From UM-FILTER-39-64 sp964367055 (lineage in GTDB: Bacteria; Patescibacteriota; Minisyncoccia; UBA6257; UBA9933), in assembly GCA_964367055.1 (NCBI GenBank), contig CAYIWD010000017.1, positions 1 through 12,243 of the forward strand: DNA of 12,243 nt, read 5' to 3'. The translations under genes were made by a program, and so were the position numbers. How positions within the stretch are numbered: the first letter of the stretch is position 1; every line of letters starts with the position of its first letter. The notes beneath the pieces are model-generated. The model saw nothing but the letters and a program-made list of their open reading frames with translations. It was not told where the DNA came from and made no database searches. This document shows, piece by piece, positions 5,145 to 12,179 of the stretch.

Positions 5145-6446
5145 TTATGTTTCTATTGGTAATTCTCCCGGCGGCCCTGCTTTTTTAGCTTCCAATTTCT
5201 TTAATTTTGGAGCTGCTACTACGCCCAACGGGAAATGATAAATAGTTGCTAATTCCTCCGTATTAAGAATAGGAAATTTTTCCGACAATATTTTATTGTA
5301 TCTGCCGAATCTTCTTTTAACATAACCGTCAAAAAGTTTTCTTTTTCTGGAAAATTCTACTAACTTTTTGTATCTCGGAAATGTTTTCGCTAACCAGCCG
5401 GTTTTTAAGGTAATAGTTTTTTTATTCGGCTTGAAAAAATTAAGATTTTCCATTCTTAATTGATGAAAAGCGCCCATTATTGCCGAAACATTATTTCGGC
5501 TAAAACTATCTCGATGATCAATATATATCCATCTGATATTTGTTTCAAAACCAAATTTAGAAATTTTATTAGCGATTGCCTTAACGATTTCTTGTTCGCC
5601 AGGATGCAAAAACCTTAAAGTGGGTGCCGCTTCTTCTTTTTTAACGCCCCAAATCGGCGGCTCAGCCGGCGCGAAGACGACATTTCTTCCCCACTCAAGA
5701 ACAGTGCTACCCTTTTGTTTTATCGCTTTGGGCCGGCCAGCTAGTTCTTCAATCTTTTCTTCACCTTCCTGTTGCCAATTATTTACCAGAATGGGCATAT
5801 TTCCTGTCGGGCTTATTAAAACCTGAAGCCAAAGCATTTCTCCCTCTTTCAAACCAGACATCACCTCTGTAATTGACGCTATGGGGTCAACGCGCCTTTC
5901 TTCTACCATTTCCTCAAAATAAGGATAAGTTTTAATGGGATAATAACTCTCTCTGGAAAGAATCATATCAGCCCCCCACAGGTCGTAAGTTTTATTGGGC
6001 AAGCCCGTGCCTAAAAGTTCAGTGTAGTCTTGAGCCGGATGAATTTCAGCATCAGGATATTGAGCATAAATGGCTGACTCCAATAAATTGCGGAATTTTG
6101 AAGGAAAATAAACATAAAAATGAACACCGCCGCTATGGCCAACTAATTCAAAAGAAATCCAAGGCTCAACCTGACCTTCTATATAGACATTTATAGTTGT
6201 CAAGCCAAACGAGTAAATACTTGCCATCGCGGCGAAAATCTGTTCCATTGATTTAGGAGTCTTTAAGATATTTTCCGGAACTTTTAATTCCACCATTGAC
6301 CATTCAGTGGCTTTAACGTATTGGGTCCGAAGATAAATCAAATAAAGTTTCCAGGCAATTACAAAAAGAAAAAGTGGCAAAATCAGCCACCAAGCATTAG
6401 TTATGACATTAGCAATACTATTGAGAATGCCAAAAAAGATTTCCAT
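5145..6446 (-). CDS. One-pass membrane protein, partner of the VirD4-like ATPase (DUF8128-like)
   Basis: A 433-residue protein with a strong hydrophobic helix at about 17-37 followed by positive charges, giving an N-out or short-periplasmic topology and a large cytoplasmic domain. The soluble part contains ISFELVGHSGGVHFYVYFPSKF (72-93) and a segment MLWLQVLISPTG (about 204-215) resembling the N-terminal domains that precede HerA/VirB4-like motors. No nucleotide-binding motif is present. From memory this matches the family Pfam labels DUF8128, which occurs next to VirD4-like ATPases in Patescibacteria; I cannot confirm the number. The gene is separated from the ATPase gene by 3 nt and from the upstream regulator by 11 nt. 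The likely role is membrane anchor or assembly platform for the ATPase. There is no Shine-Dalgarno. Confidence 0.75.
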   Translation of the reverse strand: MEIFFGILNSIANVITNAWWLILPLFLFVIAWKLYLIYLRTQYVKATEWSMVELKVPENILKTPKSMEQIFAAMASIYSFGLTTINVYIEGQVEPWISFELVGHSGGVHFYVYFPSKFRNLLESAIYAQYPDAEIHPAQDYTELLGTGLPNKTYDLWGADMILSRESYYPIKTYPYFEEMVEERRVDPIASITEVMSGLKEGEMLWLQVLISPTGNMPILVNNWQQEGEEKIEELAGRPKAIKQKGSTVLEWGRNVVFAPAEPPIWGVKKEEAAPTLRFLHPGEQEIVKAIANKISKFGFETNIRWIYIDHRDSFSRNNVSAIMGAFHQLRMENLNFFKPNKKTITLKTGWLAKTFPRYKKLVEFSRKRKLFDGYVKRRFGRYNKILSEKFPILNTEELATIYHFPLGVVAAPKLKKLEAKKAGPPGELPIET

Positions 6447-6457
6447 TTATTATTCGG

Positions 6458-7486
6458 TTATTTAATTACGGCGTATCTTCCGTCTGTCAGTTTTTTAAAA
6501 TACTTTTTATCATGAAGATTAATTATAACGGTATTCTCTTTTAGGAGCCGCTGCTTAGAAATCAACTCAATTATTTTTTTTGGACTAAGTGGACCTTCTT
6601 TTTTTAAAATCTGACTGGTTATTTCACGAGCGGTTCCAGGAATAAAACCTCGTTCTTTCAGTCCGTAAGTCCCACGACCCACCAAAATAAATCGCGGATC
6701 TTTAATAAGTTCATTGTGAACAGTTTGCGGATGAGCCGGACGTCCCTCGAAATTAGCTTCATTAATTGTATCGGCAATACTTCGAAAATGCAGCGGCCCA
6801 TCTTGTTTTTTTAACACTAAATAAGCTTTCTCTCTAACTGTTTTTGGATTAATTTCTTCCCAATCATTTAAGCCCCAATCGCCAAAAGGATTGGTGCCAA
6901 ATCTTTGTGAAATTAAAAGATAGTTTAAGCCGATGGGTTCCGGTAGGTTATAAATTTTTGCCGCTTTGGCAAAATAATCATTAAATTTTTTATAAAAAAT
7001 TAAATCCTCTTTTTTATCGCTAATTAATTTTTCAAGCCGCGATATAAATCTATTAGCTAAAAGAATGGTTTTTTCATCTAAATACCAAAAATTATGAAAA
7101 TCAGAATCAGCTGGATAATAAAGAGGCAGCGATGAGGTTTCTGAAAGAAACCGCAAATGCCAATGATGAAGATTTCTATCTTTCAACAATGATTTAATTT
7201 CCTGAACAAATAAATCATCTTTTCTTAGTCCGCCAAGGCCTCGTAGATAATTGATAATAACCCCGGAAATTTCTCCAATTGCTTTTTCTTGATTAAGTCG
7301 CTGGCGCGCTATTTTTAGCGCTTCTTCTTCAATCTGCCTGACCCGCTCTCGCGTAATGTCATACTGCTCGCCTAAATTGGCTAAGGTTTTTTTCTCGCCG
7401 TCGTCTAGCCCAAACCGGCCAGCCAAAATCTCTTTTTGCCGCGGCTTTAAATCTTGAATTAAATTGTTGATAGCAACACTTAACAT
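6458..7486 (-). CDS. Sigma-70 region 4 protein fused to HARE-type winged helices
   Basis: A 342-residue probable transcription regulator. Residues 12-62 are a clear sigma region 4: LKPRQKEILAGRFGLDD, then TLANLGEQYDITRERVRQIEEEALKIAR, the -35-reading helix-turn-helix. Sigma regions 2 and 3 are absent, so it cannot open promoters as a normal sigma factor. Residues 70-215 are alpha-helical and unassigned. Residues 217-279 (REKAYLVLKKQDGPLHFRSIADTI onward, ending VGRGTYGL) look like a HARE-HTH (RpoE/ASXL-type) winged helix, and 284-341 looks like a second, divergent copy. The fusion resembles CPR proteins annotated as sigma-factor-like HTH proteins. It may act as a sigma4-mimicking activator, anti-sigma-like competitor or nucleoid protein. 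It has its own promoter with a consensus -35 overlapping the dedA stop. Confidence 0.8.
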   Translation of the reverse strand: MLSVAINNLIQDLKPRQKEILAGRFGLDDGEKKTLANLGEQYDITRERVRQIEEEALKIARQRLNQEKAIGEISGVIINYLRGLGGLRKDDLFVQEIKSLLKDRNLHHWHLRFLSETSSLPLYYPADSDFHNFWYLDEKTILLANRFISRLEKLISDKKEDLIFYKKFNDYFAKAAKIYNLPEPIGLNYLLISQRFGTNPFGDWGLNDWEEINPKTVREKAYLVLKKQDGPLHFRSIADTINEANFEGRPAHPQTVHNELIKDPRFILVGRGTYGLKERGFIPGTAREITSQILKKEGPLSPKKIIELISKQRLLKENTVIINLHDKKYFKKLTDGRYAVIK

Positions 7487-7494
7487 TTTATTTA

Positions 7495-7523
7495 AGATTA
7501 CTAAAAATACAGTTGTTTGTCAA
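7495..7523 (-). promoter_or_regulatory. Promoter for the sigma4-HARE gene, leaderless type
   Basis: On the minus strand a perfect TTGACA (7523-7518) overlaps the dedA stop codon; 17 nt later TAATCT (7500-7495) is a moderate -10. Only 8 nt separate the -10 from the ATG at 7486, so the transcript would start at or next to the start codon. The -35 and spacing are good, the -10 matches three of six consensus bases, and the following TAAATAAA is free of any Shine-Dalgarno. Confidence 0.5.
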
Positions 7524-8149
7524 ATCTCGTTAGGTGCGCGTTTTCTTTGAAGCTTTCTCCATCCCCACCAGCCAATAGCCGCTAAAATCAATATCAAAAT
7601 CAAATAATCAAATTTTCTAAAATAAACCTCTATTTCTTTCCAATTCTGGCCCAACAGAACTCCAATATAAGCAAGCATAAAATTCCAAGGAATTGAACCA
7701 GTAAATGTATAAATTATGAATTTTGGCAAATTTATCTTGGTAACGCCGGCGGGCAATGAAATATAAGTGCGCACGATTGGCAACATGCGGCTAAAAAAAA
7801 TCGCTAGCGAACCGTATTTTTTAAACCATTCGTCTGATTTTTTTAATTCTTGTTCGCTGAAAAAAAAGTAAGGGCCGTATTTTAATATGAACCGCCTGCC
7901 GCCATAGCAACCAATTATGTACAAAATCAGAGAACCTAATAAATTACCAACTGTCGCCCAAAAAATAACCAGCCACAAAAAAAAGCGACCAGTCGTCACC
8001 AAAAATCCCGAAAATGGCATAATGATTTCCGAAGGGATGGGAATGCCCGCGCTTTCTAAAGCCATTAAAAGAGTGATGCCAAAATAGCCGGTCTTTTCAA
8101 TAACCAATAAAATAAAATTTGAGATTGTTTCTAAGATTATTGAAATCAT
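7520..8149 (-). CDS. DedA-family integral membrane protein
   Basis: A 209-residue inner-membrane protein of the DedA/VTT family, several bacterial members of which flip lipids such as undecaprenyl phosphate or phosphatidylethanolamine. Hallmarks are ESAGIPIPSE (32-41), the acidic re-entrant motif, and FSRMLPIVRTYISLPAG (119-135), with Arg121 and Arg127 of the conserved arginine pair. TGSIPWNFMLAYIG (150-163) is the third conserved block. Hydrophobic segments lie at about 8-32, 45-80, 140-166 and 181-197, ending in a short basic tail. Length and layout are normal. The start lies 10 nt after the galT-like stop. If it handles undecaprenyl phosphate it would serve the same cell-wall pathway as the PBP two genes upstream; that link is inference. 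Confidence 0.92.
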   Translation of the reverse strand: MISIILETISNFILLVIEKTGYFGITLLMALESAGIPIPSEIIMPFSGFLVTTGRFFLWLVIFWATVGNLLGSLILYIIGCYGGRRFILKYGPYFFFSEQELKKSDEWFKKYGSLAIFFSRMLPIVRTYISLPAGVTKINLPKFIIYTFTGSIPWNFMLAYIGVLLGQNWKEIEVYFRKFDYLILILILAAIGWWGWRKLQRKRAPNEI

Positions 8150-8159
8150 TTTTCATGCT

Positions 8160-9158
8160 TCACACTTTAAGAATCTTCGCCGCTTCGTCAGGGTCAATAA
8201 CTGTAATTTCAATGCCTGTTCCCAATTCAAAACCGGCCGAAATGCTGATTTTCGGCTGAATTTCAATATGCCAATGGTAATTTTTGTATTTATTTTTTTC
8301 CAAAATCGGCCCGGTATGAATAAAAAAATTATAATCCGGGTCTTTTAAGCGCTTTTCTATTTTAAGCAGCGATTTCTGAAGCGCCTCCACTATCCACGCT
8401 AAATCTTCATTTGAGGTATTTTCAAAATAAGGCAGGTGTTTTTTAGGGAAAATCCTTAGTTCAAACGGCTCGCGGGAAACAAACGGAGCAAAAACAACCG
8501 CGCCCTGATTTTCATAAACAATTCTTTTTCTCTCTTTTTTTTCGTATTTAATCATTTCGCAATGAACGCATTTTTTAAATTTTTGAAAATAGCGAGCCGA
8601 ACCATTAAGTGAATGTTCTACATCAGGCGGCACCACCGGCAAAGATATCATTTGATAATGCGGGTGATAAATGCTGGCACCGGCTTTTGACCCCCAATTA
8701 TGAAATATGGAAATGTAAGCGAGACAATGGTCGTCAATTAACATTAAATACCTATCGCGGAATGCCTGAAAAACTAAATTGGCGTTTTTTGGTTCAAGAT
8801 GAGCAAAATTTTTGTGGTGGTCGCGAGTAATTATTAAATCATGATAGCCAATTCCCTCAACTATTGAGTAAGGTCCTTTTTTAAAATTTTTAGCGCAGGC
8901 ATTTTTATGTGTCAGAACCGGATACTTATTTTTGATAACCATTACTTCCCACTTTGACCGCTGACTATCGGGCAGAAGCGGATAAACAAAAATCGGTTCA
9001 ACGTTGGCATTTTTTTGCGGATCTTCAAAGGGGCAGCCGCTGATTGGCGCTTTGACTCTTTTTTCTTTCCCAAGATTTTGGAGATGTCCCTTGACTCTTT
9101 TTGGCGAAATAACAATCCAGTCGCCGGAAACAGGGTCTTGACGTAATTCGGAGTTCAT
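8160..9158 (-). CDS. galT: Galactose-1-phosphate uridylyltransferase-like protein (GalT/HIT superfamily)
   Basis: A 332-residue nucleotidyltransferase of the GalT branch. The N-terminus LRQDPVSGDWIVISPKR (5-21) is typical. The active site is YHPHYQM (164-170), where His167 would be uridylylated and Gln169 is conserved. NKYPVL (77-82), DHHKNFAHL (113-121), YHWHIEIQP (294-302) and the final AGFELGTG with DPDEAAKIL also fit the family. The first zinc pair is incomplete: GCPFED has Cys42 where relatives have CxxC, although His115 is retained. A separate CVHC (197-200) may bind metal. It could instead be an ADP-glucose phosphorylase-like enzyme; no galK or galE adjoins it. The symbol is by similarity only. 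It sits after a 57-nt repeat-rich gap downstream of the PBP gene and leads into dedA. Confidence 0.82.
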   Translation of the reverse strand: MNSELRQDPVSGDWIVISPKRVKGHLQNLGKEKRVKAPISGCPFEDPQKNANVEPIFVYPLLPDSQRSKWEVMVIKNKYPVLTHKNACAKNFKKGPYSIVEGIGYHDLIITRDHHKNFAHLEPKNANLVFQAFRDRYLMLIDDHCLAYISIFHNWGSKAGASIYHPHYQMISLPVVPPDVEHSLNGSARYFQKFKKCVHCEMIKYEKKERKRIVYENQGAVVFAPFVSREPFELRIFPKKHLPYFENTSNEDLAWIVEALQKSLLKIEKRLKDPDYNFFIHTGPILEKNKYKNYHWHIEIQPKISISAGFELGTGIEITVIDPDEAAKILKV

Positions 9159-9160
9159 AA

Positions 9161-9230
9161 TTGAAAGATTGCTATATTGAAAGATTGAAAGATTAATTTT
9201 TTAATTTTTCAATTTTCAATTTTTCAATCT
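9161..9230. repeat. Inverted tracts of iterated TTGAAAGA / TTTTTCAA between the PBP gene and galT
   Basis: TTGAAAGA occurs at 9161-9168 and twice in tandem at 9177-9192. TTTTTCAA, TTTTCAA, TTTTTCAA lie at 9205-9212, 9213-9219 and 9220-9227 in the opposite sense. The arms around the TTAATTTTTTAA centre (9193-9204) can form a long imperfect AT hairpin. The PBP stop codon (9216-9218) and its last codons (to 9230) lie inside the repeat, so the reading frame ends in repeat sequence. It may act as a weak transcriptional boundary before galT. Its composition is like the heptamer tracts at 664-715. Confidence 0.7.
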
Positions 9231-11141
9231 GTTATAATAGTACCATTCCAAAACATCTTTTGCCACTGGTACGGCGTTTAAACTCCCTTCTTGGGCGTTT
9301 TCCACTAAAACCAAAATAGCAATTTGTTTATCTAGGGGGGCGCCCGCCTTCGCTAAAGCTTCGGCGGGCAAGTAGCCGACAAAGAACGCATTGATTTTAG
9401 TATTGCTTTGTACTTGAGCAGTGCCGGTTTTAGCTGCGACAGAAATTGGCAAATCCGCTAAAAGATAAGCTGTGCCATAAGGTTGACTAACCGCATCAAT
9501 CATTCCATGCTGAACCTTCTTAAATATTTCAATATCAGAAGAATAATCTTCAATAATTTTTGGAGTTGTTTCTTTAATAACATGCCCATCTTCGGAAACA
9601 ATCTTTTTAACAATAAACGGCTGATAAACTTTTCCGCCGTTACTAACGGCTGAAATATAATTTAGGAGTTGAAGCGGAGTTACTAATAAGTCGCCTTGGC
9701 CGATACTTATATTATAAGTATCGCCTATTCGCCAAATATCTCCGGTATTTTTTTCTTTTATCTTAGCATCAGGCAAAAAACCATTAGCCTCTGATGGAAG
9801 GTCAACGCCGGTTTTTACACCTAAACCAAATTTTTGCCAATATTGTTTTAATTTATCAATACCCAAACCATTGATAGTTTGAATACCTTTTAATATTCCT
9901 GATGGTTCGTAGTTATTAGGCAAACCGCCGCCAACACTATAAAAATAAATATTTGATGAACGCGCAAGAGCCGAATACAAATCTACCCAGCCATTTGCTT
10001 TCCAATCAAGAAATCGCGAGGGCGAAGTAGAATCATAAGGATTAGGAATCTCCAAATACCCGGCTGAATATACTTGCGCTTCAGGCGTAATGACATTTTC
10101 TTTTAAGGCGGCAAAAGCCACTAATGGCTTAATGGTTGAGCCAGGCGAATAAAGTCCGGCAGTGGCTCTATTAAAAAGCGGTTTATAGGGGTTTATCAGG
10201 TCTTCAGCGCTAATTTTGTTATTATCGAAACTTGGCAAGCTAACCAAAGACAGAATTTCTCCGTTTTGAGGATTCATCGCAATGCCCACGCCAGCTTGAC
10301 TACCTAAATAACTAAGAGCTATTTTAAGTCGGTTATAAAAATATACCTGAAGTTCACTGTCAATCGTGGAATAAAGTTGGTAGCCCGGAGTAGGATTTTT
10401 GGATAATTTTTTGTCAATTATTTCTCCTTTGAAATTTCGGTAGCTAATGGTTTCTCCGTCTTTTCCTTCTAATTCGTTATCGTAATACGCCTCAAGACCG
10501 CTTTTACCGATAATATCATTTAAATTGAGTGAAGAATTATTTTTTAAATCATTTTTATCAACCGGAGCGGTGTAGCCAAGTATCTGTGAAAAAACATGAC
10601 CACTGGGATAATTTCTTTTAAAATCGTCTTTAATTTCAACCCCCGCCAAATTAAGATTTTTAATTTTAATGACTTGGTCAACGGTTAAATTATGGGTGAT
10701 AGTTAAAGAGTTCTGTTTTTCTAAATTCACTTCATTAAGAAGTTCTTCTATATAACCTGATGGTAAATTAATTGCTTGTTCAAGACCATTAATTGTTTGA
10801 TTTCTCTCTTTATTGTTTTTAAAAAACTCAACCAAATTAAAATTCAAACGGAAGGCTGGGACATTTTCAACTATTGGTTTGTTTTGGTAGTCAAAAATAA
10901 TTCCTCTTTGAGCCCGAGTCGTTATCGTATTACTGATGTTAATTAAAGCCCTCTGATTGTAAAAATCAGCCTGCCCGCCGGCGATAATGACCAACCGTCC
11001 TACGACTATGGCGATAAGTATTAAAAAAAATACGGCCACTAATTTGAAAGCCTTTTGAGAAAGCGGCAATTCCAAAATTACCAAATCCTTAGCCAAATCG
11101 TCAAGCACGGCTTCTTCTAAAAATAACTCTCTCTTAGTCAT
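9216..11141 (-). CDS. mrdA: Penicillin-binding protein 2-type peptidoglycan transpeptidase
   Basis: A class B PBP of 641 residues that cross-links peptidoglycan during elongation or division. A cytoplasmic tail (1-30) is followed by one transmembrane helix (about 31-53), a pedestal/dimerisation domain (about 70-250, with TRAQRGIIFD at 75-84), and a transpeptidase domain. Catalytic motifs are SxxK at 335-338 (in SPGSTIKP), SxN at 395-397 (SSN) and KTGT at 571-574. IGKSGLEAYYDNELEG (211-226) is typical of PBP2. MrdA is preferred over FtsI by overall pattern, without certainty. Residues 592-600 are encoded by a palindromic repeat inserted in a loop before a core strand. The start is 2 nt after the pheS stop, so the two are cotranscribed. 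The last codons lie in an AT repeat. Confidence 0.92.
   Translation of the reverse strand: MTKRELFLEEAVLDDLAKDLVILELPLSQKAFKLVAVFFLILIAIVVGRLVIIAGGQADFYNQRALINISNTITTRAQRGIIFDYQNKPIVENVPAFRLNFNLVEFFKNNKERNQTINGLEQAINLPSGYIEELLNEVNLEKQNSLTITHNLTVDQVIKIKNLNLAGVEIKDDFKRNYPSGHVFSQILGYTAPVDKNDLKNNSSLNLNDIIGKSGLEAYYDNELEGKDGETISYRNFKGEIIDKKLSKNPTPGYQLYSTIDSELQVYFYNRLKIALSYLGSQAGVGIAMNPQNGEILSLVSLPSFDNNKISAEDLINPYKPLFNRATAGLYSPGSTIKPLVAFAALKENVITPEAQVYSAGYLEIPNPYDSTSPSRFLDWKANGWVDLYSALARSSNIYFYSVGGGLPNNYEPSGILKGIQTINGLGIDKLKQYWQKFGLGVKTGVDLPSEANGFLPDAKIKEKNTGDIWRIGDTYNISIGQGDLLVTPLQLLNYISAVSNGGKVYQPFIVKKIVSEDGHVIKETTPKIIEDYSSDIEIFKKVQHGMIDAVSQPYGTAYLLADLPISVAAKTGTAQVQSNTKINAFFVGYLPAEALAKAGAPLDKQIAILVLVENAQEGSLNAVPVAKDVLEWYYYNRLKN
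9342..9369. repeat. 28-bp palindromic element translated in frame within the PBP gene
   Basis: GCCCGCC (9342-9348) pairs with GGCGGGC (9363-9369), then a TTC/TTC internal loop, then GCT (9352-9354) with AGC (9357-9359) around an AA loop. Its GC content is far above the surrounding gene. In frame it encodes PAEALAKAG (592-600), lying between GYL and APLDKQIAIL where related PBPs have a short turn. I have an impression that this GC palindrome recurs in CPR genomes, but cannot check it. Confidence 0.65.
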
Positions 11142-11143
11142 GG

Positions 11144-12121
11144 CTAAAATTGTTTAATAAATCTCAAATCTCCGTTATAAAACAATCTAATATCCGGAAT
11201 TTTATATTTAATCATTGCCAAGCGATTTATGCCAAAACCAAAAGCAAAACCCTGCCATTTGTAAGGGTCGTAGCCAACGCTTCTAAAAACTTCCGGATGA
11301 ACCATGCCAGAGCCAGCTACTTCTAACCAGCGATTATTCCATTTCATATAAACATCAACACCCGGCTCGACAAAAGGATAATAACTCGGCCGAAATTCAA
11401 AATCTGTTTTTTCGCCAAAAAGTTTTTTCAGAAATTTTTCAATGATAAATTTAAAATTCGCCAAAGAAATATCTTCGCCAACCATCAGCCCTTCCATCTG
11501 GCTAAAATTTGTTTCATGCGAAGCGTCAGTGGCCTCAAAGCGAAAAACCCGTCCCGGCACAATAATCTGAAAAGGCGGCTCGTGAGCTTCCATATAGCGA
11601 ATTTGCATCGGAGAGGTGTGAGTACGAAGAAGTAATTTTTGATTTTCTGGCTTGAGCCAAAATGTGTCCCACGCGTCTCTTGCTGGATGGTCTTTGGGAA
11701 TATTCAAAGCGTCAAAATTATGATATTCGTCTTCCATCTCCGGACCTTCCACTACTGAAAAATTCAAGCTCAGAAAAATCTGGCGGATTTCTTCCTCAAT
11801 TTTAGTCAAAGGATGAAGATGACCGGTTTCAAGTTTTCTAGCCGGCTTCGTAATATCAATGGCTTTTACCTGCCTAGCGGTAGGCAGGGTTTTAAGTTTT
11901 TCAGTAAATAATTTCTCCAGCTCTTTTTTTAATTTTTGCGCTAAAGGACCAATTTCCCGACGCTCTTCAAGAGACAAATCTTTTAATGAACGCAAAACCT
12001 CGGTCAATTCCCCTTTACGACCAAGATATTTAATTTTTAGAGCTTCCAGATTTTTCGAATCGGTTAACTTTTTTATTTCTTCAATGACTATTTTTTTTAT
12101 TTCTTCAATATCTCTTTTCAT
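11144..12121 (-). CDS. pheS: Phenylalanine--tRNA ligase alpha subunit
   Basis: The catalytic subunit of the alpha2-beta2 PheRS. Residues 1-75 form the N-terminal coiled coil that contacts tRNA-Phe. The core has HPLT (103-106), VVEGPEME (123-130), HPARD (145-149), RTHTSPMQIRYM (166-177), motif 2 FRFEATDASHETNFSQMEG (193-211) and motif 3 GFGINRLAMIKYKIPDIR (295-312), ending DLRFIKQF. At 325 residues it is a normal length. An upstream in-frame ATG at 12139 would add six residues, but it lies inside the predicted promoter spacer, so the ATG at 12121 is preferred. Residues 78-85 come from a palindrome in the linker before the catalytic domain. pheT, usually next, is not here; the PBP gene follows after 2 nt. 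The PheRS beta subunit must be encoded elsewhere. Confidence 0.95.
   Translation of the reverse strand: MKRDIEEIKKIVIEEIKKLTDSKNLEALKIKYLGRKGELTEVLRSLKDLSLEERREIGPLAQKLKKELEKLFTEKLKTLPTARQVKAIDITKPARKLETGHLHPLTKIEEEIRQIFLSLNFSVVEGPEMEDEYHNFDALNIPKDHPARDAWDTFWLKPENQKLLLRTHTSPMQIRYMEAHEPPFQIIVPGRVFRFEATDASHETNFSQMEGLMVGEDISLANFKFIIEKFLKKLFGEKTDFEFRPSYYPFVEPGVDVYMKWNNRWLEVAGSGMVHPEVFRSVGYDPYKWQGFAFGFGINRLAMIKYKIPDIRLFYNGDLRFIKQF
11869..11888. repeat. 20-bp palindrome translated in frame within pheS
   Basis: CCTGCCTA (11869-11876) and TAGGCAGG (11881-11888) form an 8-bp perfect stem around GCGG. It encodes about residues 78-85 (TLPTARQV) in the linker between the coiled coil and the catalytic domain, a place where extra residues are tolerated. 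It is GC-rich against an AT-rich gene. It differs in sequence from the palindrome in the PBP gene. Confidence 0.6.
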
Positions 12122-12129
12122 CTTAATAG

Positions 12130-12157
12130 ATAATACCATAATTGATTTTTAAATCAA
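12130..12157 (-). promoter_or_regulatory. pheS promoter, leaderless type
   Basis: Minus strand: TTGATT (12157-12152), 16-nt spacer, TATTAT (12135-12130), then 8 nt to the ATG at 12121. Transcription would begin 2-3 nt before the start codon. The -35 lies in a 16-bp palindrome shared with the oppositely directed tRNA promoter. Confidence 0.6.
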
Positions 12158-12170
12158 ATTTCAATATAAT
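12142..12170 (+). promoter_or_regulatory. Promoter of the initiator tRNA gene
   Basis: TTGATT (12142-12147), 17-nt spacer, consensus TATAAT (12165-12170). The tRNA starts at 12180, 10 nt after the -10, so transcription would begin close to the mature 5' end with almost no leader for RNase P to remove. Confidence 0.78.
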
Positions 12171-12179
12171 ATGTATTAT

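Noticed and set aside
8224..8262. Hairpin inside galT (AATTCA and GCCGAAA arms)
   Set aside because: It codes for the conserved GalT C-terminal segment AGFELGTG region, so it is not an inserted repeat.
11859..12152. Plus-strand 97-codon frame opposite pheS
   Set aside because: It is antisense to a well-conserved pheS N-terminus and has Phe/Ser-rich shadow composition.
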